NCBI GenBank assembly: GCA_019634245.1
Contig: JAHQVR010000103.1
Location: 1 to 13,886 of the forward strand
Length of the DNA stretch: 13,886 nucleotides
Source: Gammaproteobacteria bacterium
Lineage (GTDB): Bacteria; Pseudomonadota; Gammaproteobacteria; Granulosicoccales; Granulosicoccaceae
Direction: 5' to 3'
The notes under the pieces were generated by a model. That model was not told the origin of the DNA. It saw nothing but the letters and a program-made list of their open reading frames with translations, and ran no database searches. Numbering within the stretch: the stretch's first letter is position 1; every line of letters starts with the position of its first letter. Positions 1 to 7,424 of the stretch are shown one piece after another. Both the position numbers and the translations under genes were made by a program.

Positions 1-169
1 ATTTTCTACGCTAATTCTGGCACGTTGCGCCGTCTTTGTCCCAGCAACCTGACAATGAAACTCGATTGATCAATAAATTATTGCCAACAATCGCTAACTG
101 AGAGATGCGTGATGCACTGCTCTTCGACTAGTCTTCGGCCTTGGATACATTGGCAACCAAAAAACCTAT

Positions 170-571
170 CTATCGTTTATTTTTGTCGTCCCATAGTTTT
201 GGTTCCCATAACTCAATCTTGTTACCCTCAGGGTCCATCACCCAGGCGAAAACTCCGTTCTCATGATATTCGGGGCCCTTAACAATGTCGATATTCGCCT
301 TCTGCAATTGTTCAATCAGTGTTTCAAGGTCATCCACGCGGTAATTAATCATGAAACGCGCAGCGCTGGGTGCAAACCAATCGCTATCAGGCTCAGCCAC
401 ATTCCAAACGGTTAAACCACCGTCCTCTGCTTGATCCTGTTTCCACTCCAGCACTCCCCCACCCCAAGGCTCTAATGCGATACCCAAATGCTGTTGGTAC
501 CACTCAGACAGTTTGCCCTTATCACCGTTCGCCAAAAAGAACACGCCGCCAATTCCAGTTACTTTCGCCAT
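170..571 (-). CDS. VOC-family (glyoxalase/bleomycin-resistance fold) protein
   Basis: A 133-residue protein of the vicinal oxygen chelate superfamily, which includes glyoxalase I, extradiol dioxygenases and fosfomycin/bleomycin resistance proteins. The N-terminal beta-alpha-beta-beta-beta half starts with GIGGVFFLA (residues 6-14) followed by a helix ending in YQQHLGI, as is usual in this family. The second half has DDLETLIEQL (80-89) and the closing strand DPEGNKIELWEP (113-124), where E120 occupies the usual metal-ligand position. The length is that of a single two-module VOC domain. The ATG at 571 is preceded by a GGGAG ribosome binding site about 6 nt upstream. No membrane segment or signal peptide is seen; the protein should be cytosolic. 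The substrate cannot be told from sequence, and no neighbour clearly shares a pathway. Family assignment is firm, function open. Confidence 0.85.
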   Translation of the reverse strand: MAKVTGIGGVFFLANGDKGKLSEWYQQHLGIALEPWGGGVLEWKQDQAEDGGLTVWNVAEPDSDWFAPSAARFMINYRVDDLETLIEQLQKANIDIVKGPEYHENGVFAWVMDPEGNKIELWEPKLWDDKNKR

Positions 572-713
572 CTTTTTCTCCCACTATTCATAGCCCACAG
601 TATCCACAACTAAAAACTATACGCCATTCATTTATTAAGACACTATTTACTTTTTTTAATCACACTTGGATGTTCACACTCCAAAGAAACATTGCGTAAG
701 CGGCATATTGTAA

Positions 714-743
714 AACTGATTAACGCACTGGTTAACTTCAGTT
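714..743 (-). terminator. Weak stem-loop downstream of the CMD-like gene
   Basis: An imperfect inverted repeat (AACTGATTAAC at 714-724 against GTTAACTTCAGTT at 731-743, 6-nt loop, 2-nt bulge) lies about 40 nt past the stop of the minus-strand gene. Read on the minus strand the stem runs into a short TTTTA. The stem is AT-rich and the T-run is short, so a rho-independent terminator is only a possibility; a protein-binding site for the promoter of the VOC gene is the alternative. The rest of the 572-782 gap shows no ORF I would call. Confidence 0.3.
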
Positions 744-782
744 GAACGTAGAGAGCCAATTCCCACAATAAGCATAAAAAAA

Positions 783-1175
783 TCACTCTACGCCGGTTTC
801 TACCTCTTCCTCTGCGAAAACCTCTAGTGCGGTGTTTAATGCATTGATGGCTGCTGGAAATCCACCATACAGCGACATTTGCCAGATAGTTTCAGCAATT
901 TCTTCGCAACTTAGGCCCACCTTACGCGCCCCTTGAATATTCACCCTAAGTTGAGGCGCAGTTTGCGAGCCTAAGGCCGTTAGCGCTGCAATGGTGGCTA
1001 GATATCGATCTCGGAGCGGAAGACCGGGGCGAGCATACTGGCGTCCATACGCAAAATCGACCACGCCCTCAGCAAGCCCAGGTAGCAAATTCCCATAGCG
1101 GGCTTCCAACGCCTCTTCCATGCCCGGGTTTAATTCTTCGGACAAAGCACGCCCGGTTTCAGTGGTGTTGTTCAT
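783..1175 (-). CDS. Carboxymuconolactone decarboxylase-like protein
   Basis: A 130-residue all-helical protein of the AhpD/CMD superfamily. Recognisable are the central RDRYLATIAALTALG helix (residues 56-70), the segment LRVNIQGARKVGLSCEEIAE (76-95) and the closing WQMSLYGGFPAAINAL stretch (98-113), which is the CMD signature region. It lacks the CxxC pair of peroxidase-type AhpD proteins; the only cysteine is C90. It is therefore closer to the gamma-carboxymuconolactone decarboxylase type, although whether it acts on that beta-ketoadipate pathway intermediate is unknown and no other pathway gene is adjacent. The reading frame extends to a TTG at 1199, but I chose the ATG at 1175 because AAGGA lies 4 nt upstream of it. 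It is divergent from the Vps62-like gene and shares an inverted repeat in the intervening promoter region. Confidence 0.85.
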   Translation of the reverse strand: MNNTTETGRALSEELNPGMEEALEARYGNLLPGLAEGVVDFAYGRQYARPGLPLRDRYLATIAALTALGSQTAPQLRVNIQGARKVGLSCEEIAETIWQMSLYGGFPAAINALNTALEVFAEEEVETGVE

Positions 1176-1202
1176 AAGTTCCTTGTGAGTAAATCGCAAT
1201 AT

Positions 1203-1230
1203 TAGGGTTTTTATGTATATAAAAACCCTA
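1203..1230. promoter_or_regulatory. Perfect 11-bp inverted repeat, candidate operator
   Basis: TAGGGTTTTTA (1203-1213) and TAAAAACCCTA (1220-1230) are exact reverse complements separated by TGTATA. The repeat lies in the middle of the short divergent gap, 28 nt upstream of the minus-strand ATG at 1175 and about 32 nt before the plus-strand AGGAG-associated ATG at 1262. Its position fits a dimeric repressor or activator site acting on one or both genes. No terminator role is likely, since no gene ends here. The binding protein is not evident in this window. Confidence 0.55.
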
Positions 1231-1249
1231 GCAAATCCAATACGCTACT

Positions 1250-1276
1250 AGGAGTCCATTGATGCACAGGTTTTGA
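1250..1276 (+). promoter_or_regulatory. Strong RBS and 4-codon mini-ORF before the Vps62-like gene
   Basis: AGGAG at 1250-1254 is ideally spaced (7 nt) for the ATG at 1262, but that ATG opens only a 4-codon frame (MHRF) that stops with TGA at 1274-1276. The stop overlaps the TTG at 1273 in the frame of the large gene and lies 2 nt before its ATG at 1279. This is the geometry of a leader peptide with translational coupling or re-initiation. The alternative is that ribosomes start at 1279 directly, using the weak CAGG at 1267-1270. Confidence 0.35.
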
Positions 1277-1278
1277 TC

Positions 1279-2613
1279 ATGACCGGCGTGGCTTATCCCT
1301 ATGGCTATGGGATCCAGACGTACCTGCAGCAGGAAGCAGCAAAAGCTAAAGCAGAGCAAACGGCAGCCGAATTAGACACGCCTGAAGTGAATCCGACGGC
1401 TCCTACATCTAACTATCCGTCCCCGTATCAATATGGTGTCGTCACCGGCACCTCGAACGGCACCGGATCTGATGACAATGCGGACTCGGGTGTTGAGTCC
1501 ACGGTCGCACCGCCGGTGGCACACCCCGGTAGCGCGTTCCCATTGTTTGCCGGTGGTTATGGTTCTCAGTATCAACCTGAACCAGAACCAGTTTTGGATC
1601 CTGTGAATAGCGAAGCCGATCAAAGGACATTAGCGGAACGCTATGCCCCGATTCTCGTGTTGCCTGAAGGTTCAAACGATAACCTGCCCGCATCGGCAAG
1701 CGACTTTATCGATAACTCGCGATTGCGAGAAGACGTCAGTTGGTGGACCGATAACCAGCACGGCGACAATACCAATGATGATACCGGCGACGATTTTACC
1801 GGAGCCGACTTCACTCATGCGCCCGATAACTATTTCTTGGATCTGGATAACGACCAACGGTACGAACTTGGTCGAGGCCAAGATAATCCCGCTCCGCTGT
1901 ATTATGAATTGGATTTGGAGAGCGACACCCCCACGCTCACCTATTTTGTCTTTTACGCGTACAACGACGGCCCCACGGTGCAAAATCATGAAGGTGATTG
2001 GGAACGTATTACGCTGGAACTCAACCCCGAAACTTTCGAGCCAACCACCGCGCGCTTAAGTGCTCACAGTCATCGTACCGACGTACCCTTAGAAGACATC
2101 GCAGATCCACTCACAGGACGGCCGGTGGTCTATGTTGCCGCCGGTTCGCACGCGGCATTCCCTGAGGCGGGTGTGTACGACACTGAGGTCGAAGTCTTTA
2201 AAGACCACACTGTCCAAAACCCAGACAACATACCCTTCCGTAGATTGGACGATGCCGTCATATACACCAATTGGGGCGGCCTACAAGATGTCACTGCACA
2301 GTCCTGGTACCCGACTGAAGGTAGCAAAGGTGTGCGATGGGGCGAGATTGGAGAGTTTGACGCTACATCCGGGCCCTATGGACCGTCTTCACAAAAGGGG
2401 GTTGTCGATAACCCAGTATGGGGGGTCGATGAGGACGGATTCTTCGGTTGGCTGGCAGACACCGCTCCAGTACAACACGTAGTTACCAGTGGTGGAGATG
2501 CTGTGGAGGATATCCACGACACCGGTGGAGCGGTCTATGACCCTGTCCGTAACGAACTTCAGGAAAATTTTGGCCCGTTATCCCCCCTCATCGACTGGTT
2601 GAAACCTAACTAG
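1279..2613 (+). CDS. Vps62-like acidic protein
   Basis: A 444-residue protein whose core resembles the Vps62/DUF946 family, known from fungi (vacuolar sorting gene product Vps62) and plants and scattered in bacteria; no biochemical activity is established. Typical elements are LAERYAPILVLPEG (118-131), the strand region YFVFYAYNDGP (222-232), NHEGDWERITLEL (236-248) and VYVAAGSHAAFPEAG (284-298). Residues 1-115 are a low-complexity Pro/Gly/Thr/Tyr-rich tail without a signal peptide or membrane segment, and residues 156-200 are very rich in Asp, including DLDNDQRYE (188-196), which could bind cations. The overall charge is strongly negative. I chose the ATG at 1279 over the upstream in-frame TTG at 1273. 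The family match is from motif recognition; the role is unknown. Confidence 0.7.
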   Translation: MTGVAYPYGYGIQTYLQQEAAKAKAEQTAAELDTPEVNPTAPTSNYPSPYQYGVVTGTSNGTGSDDNADSGVESTVAPPVAHPGSAFPLFAGGYGSQYQPEPEPVLDPVNSEADQRTLAERYAPILVLPEGSNDNLPASASDFIDNSRLREDVSWWTDNQHGDNTNDDTGDDFTGADFTHAPDNYFLDLDNDQRYELGRGQDNPAPLYYELDLESDTPTLTYFVFYAYNDGPTVQNHEGDWERITLELNPETFEPTTARLSAHSHRTDVPLEDIADPLTGRPVVYVAAGSHAAFPEAGVYDTEVEVFKDHTVQNPDNIPFRRLDDAVIYTNWGGLQDVTAQSWYPTEGSKGVRWGEIGEFDATSGPYGPSSQKGVVDNPVWGVDEDGFFGWLADTAPVQHVVTSGGDAVEDIHDTGGAVYDPVRNELQENFGPLSPLIDWLKPN

Positions 2614-2645
2614 CGTTAACCACAACCACTCATCTGTCTCAAGGT

Positions 2646-3746
2646 TTACATCTCACTGCACTGATAGATCGACTTCGCCAACCAATCTGGATTAATCTCC
2701 ACACCCCATCCCGGAGCCTCGGTAACCGTGGCGTGCCCGTCTGTTATTTCGTAGGGCGACTGCACAAACAAGTCTTGCTGCCACGGATAGTAGTCAGCAC
2801 CCTCAATGGAGAATTCCAGATACTTACCCGCATTCGGAATCGCCCTAAGGAGATGCATAGTAAACAGTGTGACCATCGATAAATTTGCACAGTGTGGGGT
2901 GACGGGTATTCCAACACGTTCGGCCATCTTTACTACTCGAAGTGTTCTAGAGATGCCTCCTAGATAGCACACATCTGGCTGAACAATGTCGACCACGCGA
3001 TCCTCTATCATGCGCTTCCACGTCGGTAAGTCACAGTCCTGCTCGCCACCGGTGACATCTAAATCCAACGCATCGGTGACTTGCTTTGTTTGCTCAAACT
3101 CCCAGTATGGACAGGGTTCTTCAAAGTGCGCATAGCCATAATCTTGTAACTGTAGGCCTATCTCGATGGCCTTGTCCGGCGAATAGCAACTGTTACCATC
3201 GATGAGCAATTCCACTTGATCACCCAATTGTTGTCGCATCAAAGGAATGATTTCGTCGGTGCGTCCGGGCCATTCATCTTCGTTCCGTCCCACTTCTTTT
3301 CCTGCTCGAATTTTGAAGGCATCAAAGCCCTTGGTATCTCTTAAAACAAGCAGTCGTCGAGCCTCTTCCTTCGGTGTGATCTCTCTTTTCATAGAGGATG
3401 CATAAGCTCTGACTATTCCGGCGGAACCACCCAACAACTCGGTCACAGGCTTCTGTTCTCTTTTGCCACGACAATCCCAAAGGGCTGTATCGACACCCGC
3501 CATCGCTCTTCGCAAATACGATCCAGGAAACTTATGTTCACGTTCGGTAACGACATCGAGTAATTCATCAAGGTCGGTGGCGTCGCGGTTGAGCACCCAC
3601 GGTGCCACCTGTCGGTGCAAGATCTGGCAGGTAATATCCGAGTGATACGTTGACACCTGCCCCCAGCCTGTAGAACCGTCCTCAAGTGTGATTCGCACAA
3701 ACCCAACATACTCATTACAAAACGATTCAATGCGGCTAATGATCAT
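2646..3746 (-). CDS. Enolase-superfamily dehydratase, mandelate racemase subgroup
   Basis: A 366-residue member of the mandelate racemase/muconate lactonizing enzyme family, full length. The N-terminal capping domain spans about 1-115 and the (beta/alpha)7-beta barrel about 120-345. Visible active-site residues are the KIR motif (K145, R147) at the end of the second barrel strand, the Mg2+ ligands D183 (LIDGN), E209 (FEEP) and E235 (GGEQ), and the His/Asp pair H285 (TPHC) with D258 (QPDV). A His-Asp dyad is typical of the subgroup that dehydrates sugar acids or racemises alpha-hydroxy acids. The start ATG directly abuts the TAA of the upstream GMC gene, so the two are surely co-transcribed. 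Beside an oxidoreductase, a PfkB kinase and an aldolase, a sugar-acid dehydratase giving a 2-keto-3-deoxy acid is the best guess; the exact substrate cannot be read from sequence. Confidence 0.88.
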   Translation of the reverse strand: MIISRIESFCNEYVGFVRITLEDGSTGWGQVSTYHSDITCQILHRQVAPWVLNRDATDLDELLDVVTEREHKFPGSYLRRAMAGVDTALWDCRGKREQKPVTELLGGSAGIVRAYASSMKREITPKEEARRLLVLRDTKGFDAFKIRAGKEVGRNEDEWPGRTDEIIPLMRQQLGDQVELLIDGNSCYSPDKAIEIGLQLQDYGYAHFEEPCPYWEFEQTKQVTDALDLDVTGGEQDCDLPTWKRMIEDRVVDIVQPDVCYLGGISRTLRVVKMAERVGIPVTPHCANLSMVTLFTMHLLRAIPNAGKYLEFSIEGADYYPWQQDLFVQSPYEITDGHATVTEAPGWGVEINPDWLAKSIYQCSEM

Positions 3747-5360
3747 TTAGCGATTGTCCTCTAGAACAAATTCTGCAGCCCTTTCACCCACCATAATACT
3801 CGGTGCATTGGTATTACCTGAAGTCACTGCCGGAAACACCGAAGCGTCAGCCACTCGCAGCCCTTCCAAACCATGCACCTTTAGCCGAGCATCTACCACC
3901 GATTCAGTCGGCGAATCTCCCATTCGACAAGTGCCACATTGATGAAAGACCGTCCAGGCATTGTCGCGAACAAATTCCATCAGTTCCTCATCGGTTTGCA
4001 CCTGCGCACCCGGATAGATTTCTTTGTCGATTAAAGGACTCAACGCATCGGTTGCTGTGAACTGCCTGATTAGCTTCATGCCTTTGAGCATTAAATCTCG
4101 ATCGTAATCGGTATCCATATAGTTCGCTTGCATCAGTGGTGCATCAAAAACATTGTTCGACCGAATCTGCACGTGACCCCGACTGGTGGGTCTGCAGGGG
4201 CTATACCCGATTAAAAAACCTGGAAACGGATCAGGTTTAATCAATGGCCGCGAGTTCTCTGGTGCTCTGGTATAGCTCAGAGGCGTGAAGTAGAGCTGTA
4301 AGTCAGGAATTTCTACGTCGGGGTGGGATCGAACAAATCCACCCGCCTGATTAAGACTTAAAGTCAAAGGGCCACGTCGCTTTAGCAAGAACTGTAGCCC
4401 CACTTTGAGGCGACCCAGCCAAGGCCGCAATACTTGATTCAATGTCGGTATCTTTGTTTGGCACACCATATCTGCACCCAGGTGATCCTGTAGATGCCGA
4501 CCGACATCGGGTAAATGATGAACGGTGTTTACCCCCAATGAATTCAGATGTTCGCTAGCGCCTACGCCCGACAGCTGCAGCAACTGTGGCGAATTGATCG
4601 CACCAGCGCACACAATAACTTCACATCGAGCTTTAGCTACAACAATGGCGCCGCCTCGATGGTATTCAACACCAGTGGCTCGTTTGCCGTCAAACAGTAT
4701 GCGACTGGCTAAGGCATTGGTTTCGATTTTGAGATTGCTTCGGCTCCTCACAGGGTCAAGATAACAGCGGGAGGCGGATGCCCGAAGACCGGCCTGTGTA
4801 TTGATCTGATAGAGAGCGGCTCCCTCGAAGTCACGCCCGTTATAGTCTGAATTGATCTTAAACTGTAACTGCCGAGCCGCATCCAAGTAGGCATCACAGA
4901 TGGGGTGTACTTGATCGGACACATCCTGAACGAATAACGGTCCTGAATCGCCACGCCAGGGGTCCGCACCGCCGGAAAAATTTTCCATGCGCTTAAAAAC
5001 CGGAAATACATCCTGCCAGGACCAACCGGATGCTCTTAATGCCCATTGATCATAATCTATGGGGTGTCCACGCACATAGACCATGGCATTAATTGAACTA
5101 GAGCCGCCTAACACTTTCCCGCGTGGCCAGTAGCTCGGCCGATTGTTTAGCTGAGGCTCAGGCTCGGTGTGATATTTCCAATTAACGCTTTTATCGTAGT
5201 AGGTTTTGCCATAGCCCAAAGGTAACGAGACGAAAAAACGTTTATCTGAGCCACCAGCTTCTAATAACAGGACAGAATGTTTACCCTCTTCGCTCAGTCG
5301 GTTAGCCAACACCGAGCCGGCCGACCCTGCACCTATCACTATGTAGTCAAATTCACTCAT
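3747..5360 (-). CDS. GMC-family FAD oxidoreductase
   Basis: A 537-residue glucose-methanol-choline oxidoreductase. The N-terminal Rossmann fold has GAGSAG (10-15) and E34 for the ADP ribose. GMC signature 1 is at 79-98 (RGKVLGGSSSINAMVYVRG) and signature 2 at 253-267 (GAINSPQLLQLSGVG). The catalytic pair is H473 (VFHQCGTCRMG) and N516 (SGNTNAPS), with the terminal FAD-binding segment VADASVFP at 503-510. There is no Tat or Sec signal, so the enzyme is likely cytosolic and passes electrons to a soluble acceptor or oxygen. It resembles choline/alcohol dehydrogenase-type GMC proteins; those names should not be taken as substrate evidence. It is the first gene of a two-gene minus-strand unit with the enolase-superfamily dehydratase, and in that setting may oxidise a sugar or polyol. 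The ATG at 5360 has only a weak GGA upstream. Confidence 0.9.
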   Translation of the reverse strand: MSEFDYIVIGAGSAGSVLANRLSEEGKHSVLLLEAGGSDKRFFVSLPLGYGKTYYDKSVNWKYHTEPEPQLNNRPSYWPRGKVLGGSSSINAMVYVRGHPIDYDQWALRASGWSWQDVFPVFKRMENFSGGADPWRGDSGPLFVQDVSDQVHPICDAYLDAARQLQFKINSDYNGRDFEGAALYQINTQAGLRASASRCYLDPVRSRSNLKIETNALASRILFDGKRATGVEYHRGGAIVVAKARCEVIVCAGAINSPQLLQLSGVGASEHLNSLGVNTVHHLPDVGRHLQDHLGADMVCQTKIPTLNQVLRPWLGRLKVGLQFLLKRRGPLTLSLNQAGGFVRSHPDVEIPDLQLYFTPLSYTRAPENSRPLIKPDPFPGFLIGYSPCRPTSRGHVQIRSNNVFDAPLMQANYMDTDYDRDLMLKGMKLIRQFTATDALSPLIDKEIYPGAQVQTDEELMEFVRDNAWTVFHQCGTCRMGDSPTESVVDARLKVHGLEGLRVADASVFPAVTSGNTNAPSIMVGERAAEFVLEDNR

Positions 5361-5389
5361 TCATATCCAACGTAGCGGTTATGTATACT
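5360..5389 (+). promoter_or_regulatory. Candidate sigma70 promoter for the aldolase-kinase pair
   Basis: TTCATA (5360-5365) and TATACT (5384-5389) are separated by 18 nt and would start transcription near 5396. This would put the upstream in-frame ATG at 5381 within the promoter and supports the downstream start at 5432. The -10 match is good, the -35 match moderate (4 of 6). It overlaps the start of the divergent GMC gene, so the two units could be controlled together. Confidence 0.3.
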
Positions 5390-5431
5390 GGTCTGGTCTC
5401 AAACAATCAGTCAATCGGACGCCACCTTGCC

Positions 5432-6403
5432 ATGAAACCAACTCTGGATACCAAGCTAACAGCAATCCGAGCCGGGCAGTACTCTCCAGAACATTTTATT
5501 ATCGCCGATGCTAAAGATGGTGATATGGCTTTCGGCACACAGTGCCCCGGGCCGGATCCACAAGGTTCGACCAAAACCAAAGCAGATTACCTACAGGCCA
5601 TGGAACACATGACGGCGTCTGGCCTCGTCGATGTCATGCTGATGTCCGCTTCTTCGGCTGAAACGCTGCATTCGCGCGATATTTTCAAAAACAGCACCGT
5701 TACCCCGGCTGTGCGTATGAACGACACTACTGACATCTGGATGGCTCGGCATTCACGCTACCGAGATAGCGGCTCCCAACCATTTGCTACAGCAGATGTC
5801 GATGCCGTACTTCCCTATTGTCAGCTGGGCTTGTACTCGATGACGTTCTCCAACGATCTGGACACCGACCTCCGGTCTCTACAGGCTTATCGATCCTTTC
5901 GGTTAGAAACACGAAGAAGAATGAGCCACTTTTTAGAGGTGTTCAACCCCGCCTTTGACATTGGCATAAGGCACGAGGAGATCGGCTTTTACATAAACGA
6001 TATGATCATAAAGGCCGTCGCCGGAGTGACCCAAGTAGATGCACCTCAGTTTCTTAAAATACAGTTTAATGGACATCGCGCTATGGCTGAATTGTGTCGC
6101 TATGATCCCAACAATCTCATTGTGGGTATTTTAGGCGGTGCGGCTGGCACTACCCGAGATACCTTTGAACTGATCCAACAGGCAGAGCAAGCCGGTGCCA
6201 AGGTGGCCTTGTTTGGTCGAAAAATCAATCTCAGCGAAGCACCGTTGGAGCTCGTCCGTTTGATGCGCGAAACCATCAGTGGATCGTTAAATCCGCTCGA
6301 GGCGGTAGGCGAATATCACAACTATCTTGCAGAGCACAACATCACACCGCAACGCTCGCTCACCGAAGACAGTCGTATCACCGACCCGGTACTGATGGCC
6401 TAG
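5432..6403 (+). CDS. Class I aldolase-like protein (DeoC/LacD type barrel)
   Basis: A 323-residue predicted TIM-barrel enzyme. Features recalling the DeoC/LacD class I aldolases are the early strand FIIADAKDGD (22-31), a likely Schiff-base lysine K209 in FLKIQFNG (207-214), and the phosphate-binding GGAAGT (235-240) followed by a helix and the strand VALFGRKI (258-265). The C-terminal part, QQAEQAGAKVALFGRKINLSE-like in layout, is what class I fructose-bisphosphate and 2-deoxyribose-phosphate type aldolases show. The frame is open from an ATG at 5381, but that start lies in a likely promoter and the region 5381-5431 encodes no conserved-looking sequence, so I chose 5432; neither has a strong ribosome binding site. 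It is 15 bp upstream of a PfkB kinase and probably cleaves that kinase's phosphorylated product. The subfamily and substrate are not identified. Confidence 0.65.
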   Translation: MKPTLDTKLTAIRAGQYSPEHFIIADAKDGDMAFGTQCPGPDPQGSTKTKADYLQAMEHMTASGLVDVMLMSASSAETLHSRDIFKNSTVTPAVRMNDTTDIWMARHSRYRDSGSQPFATADVDAVLPYCQLGLYSMTFSNDLDTDLRSLQAYRSFRLETRRRMSHFLEVFNPAFDIGIRHEEIGFYINDMIIKAVAGVTQVDAPQFLKIQFNGHRAMAELCRYDPNNLIVGILGGAAGTTRDTFELIQQAEQAGAKVALFGRKINLSEAPLELVRLMRETISGSLNPLEAVGEYHNYLAEHNITPQRSLTEDSRITDPVLMA

Positions 6404-6418
6404 CCCTGGGTAATCACT

Positions 6419-7414
6419 ATGGATCGTGGAATCATTTGCGCAGGCTGCTGGACCTTTGACAGAATAAAAATAATCAACCAATGGCCAGCCGAAGAATCTC
6501 TGGCACAAATCATCAGCCAGGATCACCAAGGCGGTGGTTCAGCGCACAACGTCAGTATGGATTTAAAGAGCCTAGATCGCACTCTACCCGTCTATGGGAT
6601 GGGTCTGATAGGTTCAGACCCAGAAGGCGATTTTCTGTTCAATCAAGCTCAATCAAAAGGCATTGACACCTCCGGACTGATTCGAACGAATAACCACAGT
6701 ACATCGTATACCGACGTCCTGAGTGTTCAATCCAGCGCAAAACGAACTTTTTTTCACTATGCGGGAGCTAATGACGCACTTACACCGGATCACTTTGATT
6801 TCGAGGGCACGGCAGCCAAATGGCTACATTTGGGCTTACTTGGCGTGCACGCCACTCTTGATAGACCATGGCAGACCGATGCCAACGGTTGGGTCTGTGT
6901 TCTAAAGAAAGCTAAAGCGGCAGGGTTAAGCACTAATATTGAACTAGTGACCATCGATCCGGAGCGTAATCGGCAACTTTGTTTGCCCTGCCTGCCCTAC
7001 TTAGATACGTTAATTGTCAACGATCAAGAAATCGGTGGGTTGGCCGGGATTGAAACACTCTCTGGGGGTCATGCCCAGATAGAGTTGTGCGAACAAGCAG
7101 CTGTCGACATTATGAAATTAGGAGCGATGCACACGGTGGTAGTGCATTTTCCCGCAGGCAGTGTCTGTGTCCAACGAGACAAAAAACCGATAGTGACAGA
7201 ATCAGTCCATGTACCCAAGGAGGAATTAGTAGGAACAGTTGGGGCTGGCGATGCTTTCACCGCAGGCTTACTCTATGGGTTGCACGAATCCTGGCCCATC
7301 GAAGATGCGATCGAACTAGCCCATGCAACAGCTGCCACCAGCTTACACAGTGCAACGACCGTAGGTTCTGTTCGAACCGTCGAACAGTGCTTACGCTACG
7401 CGCGCCAAACCTGA
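6419..7414 (+). CDS. PfkB-family carbohydrate kinase
   Basis: A 331-residue ribokinase/PfkB-family sugar kinase of normal length. The N-terminal glycine motif is QGGGSAHNV (37-45), the substrate-lid region 60-115 is present, the NDQE motif (201-204; NxxE type) coordinates Mg-ATP, and the C-terminal signature VGAGDAFTAGLL (274-285) carries the catalytic base D278 and the anion hole. It is cytosolic. Members phosphorylate fructose, ribose, 2-keto-3-deoxygluconate, nucleosides and related compounds; the motifs do not tell which. Next to a class I aldolase and near an acid-sugar dehydratase, 2-keto-3-deoxy acid kinase activity is a reasonable inference. The stop is only 10 bp from the stop of the convergent LysR gene, with no visible terminator between them. 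Confidence 0.9.
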   Translation: MDRGIICAGCWTFDRIKIINQWPAEESLAQIISQDHQGGGSAHNVSMDLKSLDRTLPVYGMGLIGSDPEGDFLFNQAQSKGIDTSGLIRTNNHSTSYTDVLSVQSSAKRTFFHYAGANDALTPDHFDFEGTAAKWLHLGLLGVHATLDRPWQTDANGWVCVLKKAKAAGLSTNIELVTIDPERNRQLCLPCLPYLDTLIVNDQEIGGLAGIETLSGGHAQIELCEQAAVDIMKLGAMHTVVVHFPAGSVCVQRDKKPIVTESVHVPKEELVGTVGAGDAFTAGLLYGLHESWPIEDAIELAHATAATSLHSATTVGSVRTVEQCLRYARQT

Positions 7415-7424
7415 GTCCAATTCG

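Noticed and set aside
370..699. A 109-codon plus-strand frame opposite the VOC gene
   Set aside because: It is antisense to a convincing VOC gene, with Pro/His/Arg/Thr-rich composition typical of shadow frames.
1643..2482. Several 65-138 codon frames on both strands within the Vps62-like gene
   Set aside because: They lie inside the coding sequence of a protein with recognisable family motifs, and their translations have biased, repetitive composition without motifs.
4748..5011. An 87-codon minus-strand frame within the GMC gene
   Set aside because: It is an alternative frame on the same strand of a full-length GMC enzyme with all signature motifs intact.
5381..5431. Upstream ATG at 5381 as the aldolase start
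   Set aside because: It lies within a candidate promoter (TTCATA-N18-TATACT), and the added 17 residues have no conserved look; the ATG at 5432 begins a more typical N-terminus.
7415..7424. Terminator between the convergent kinase and LysR genes
   Set aside because: Only 10 bp separate the stop codons and no stem-loop with a T-run is visible.
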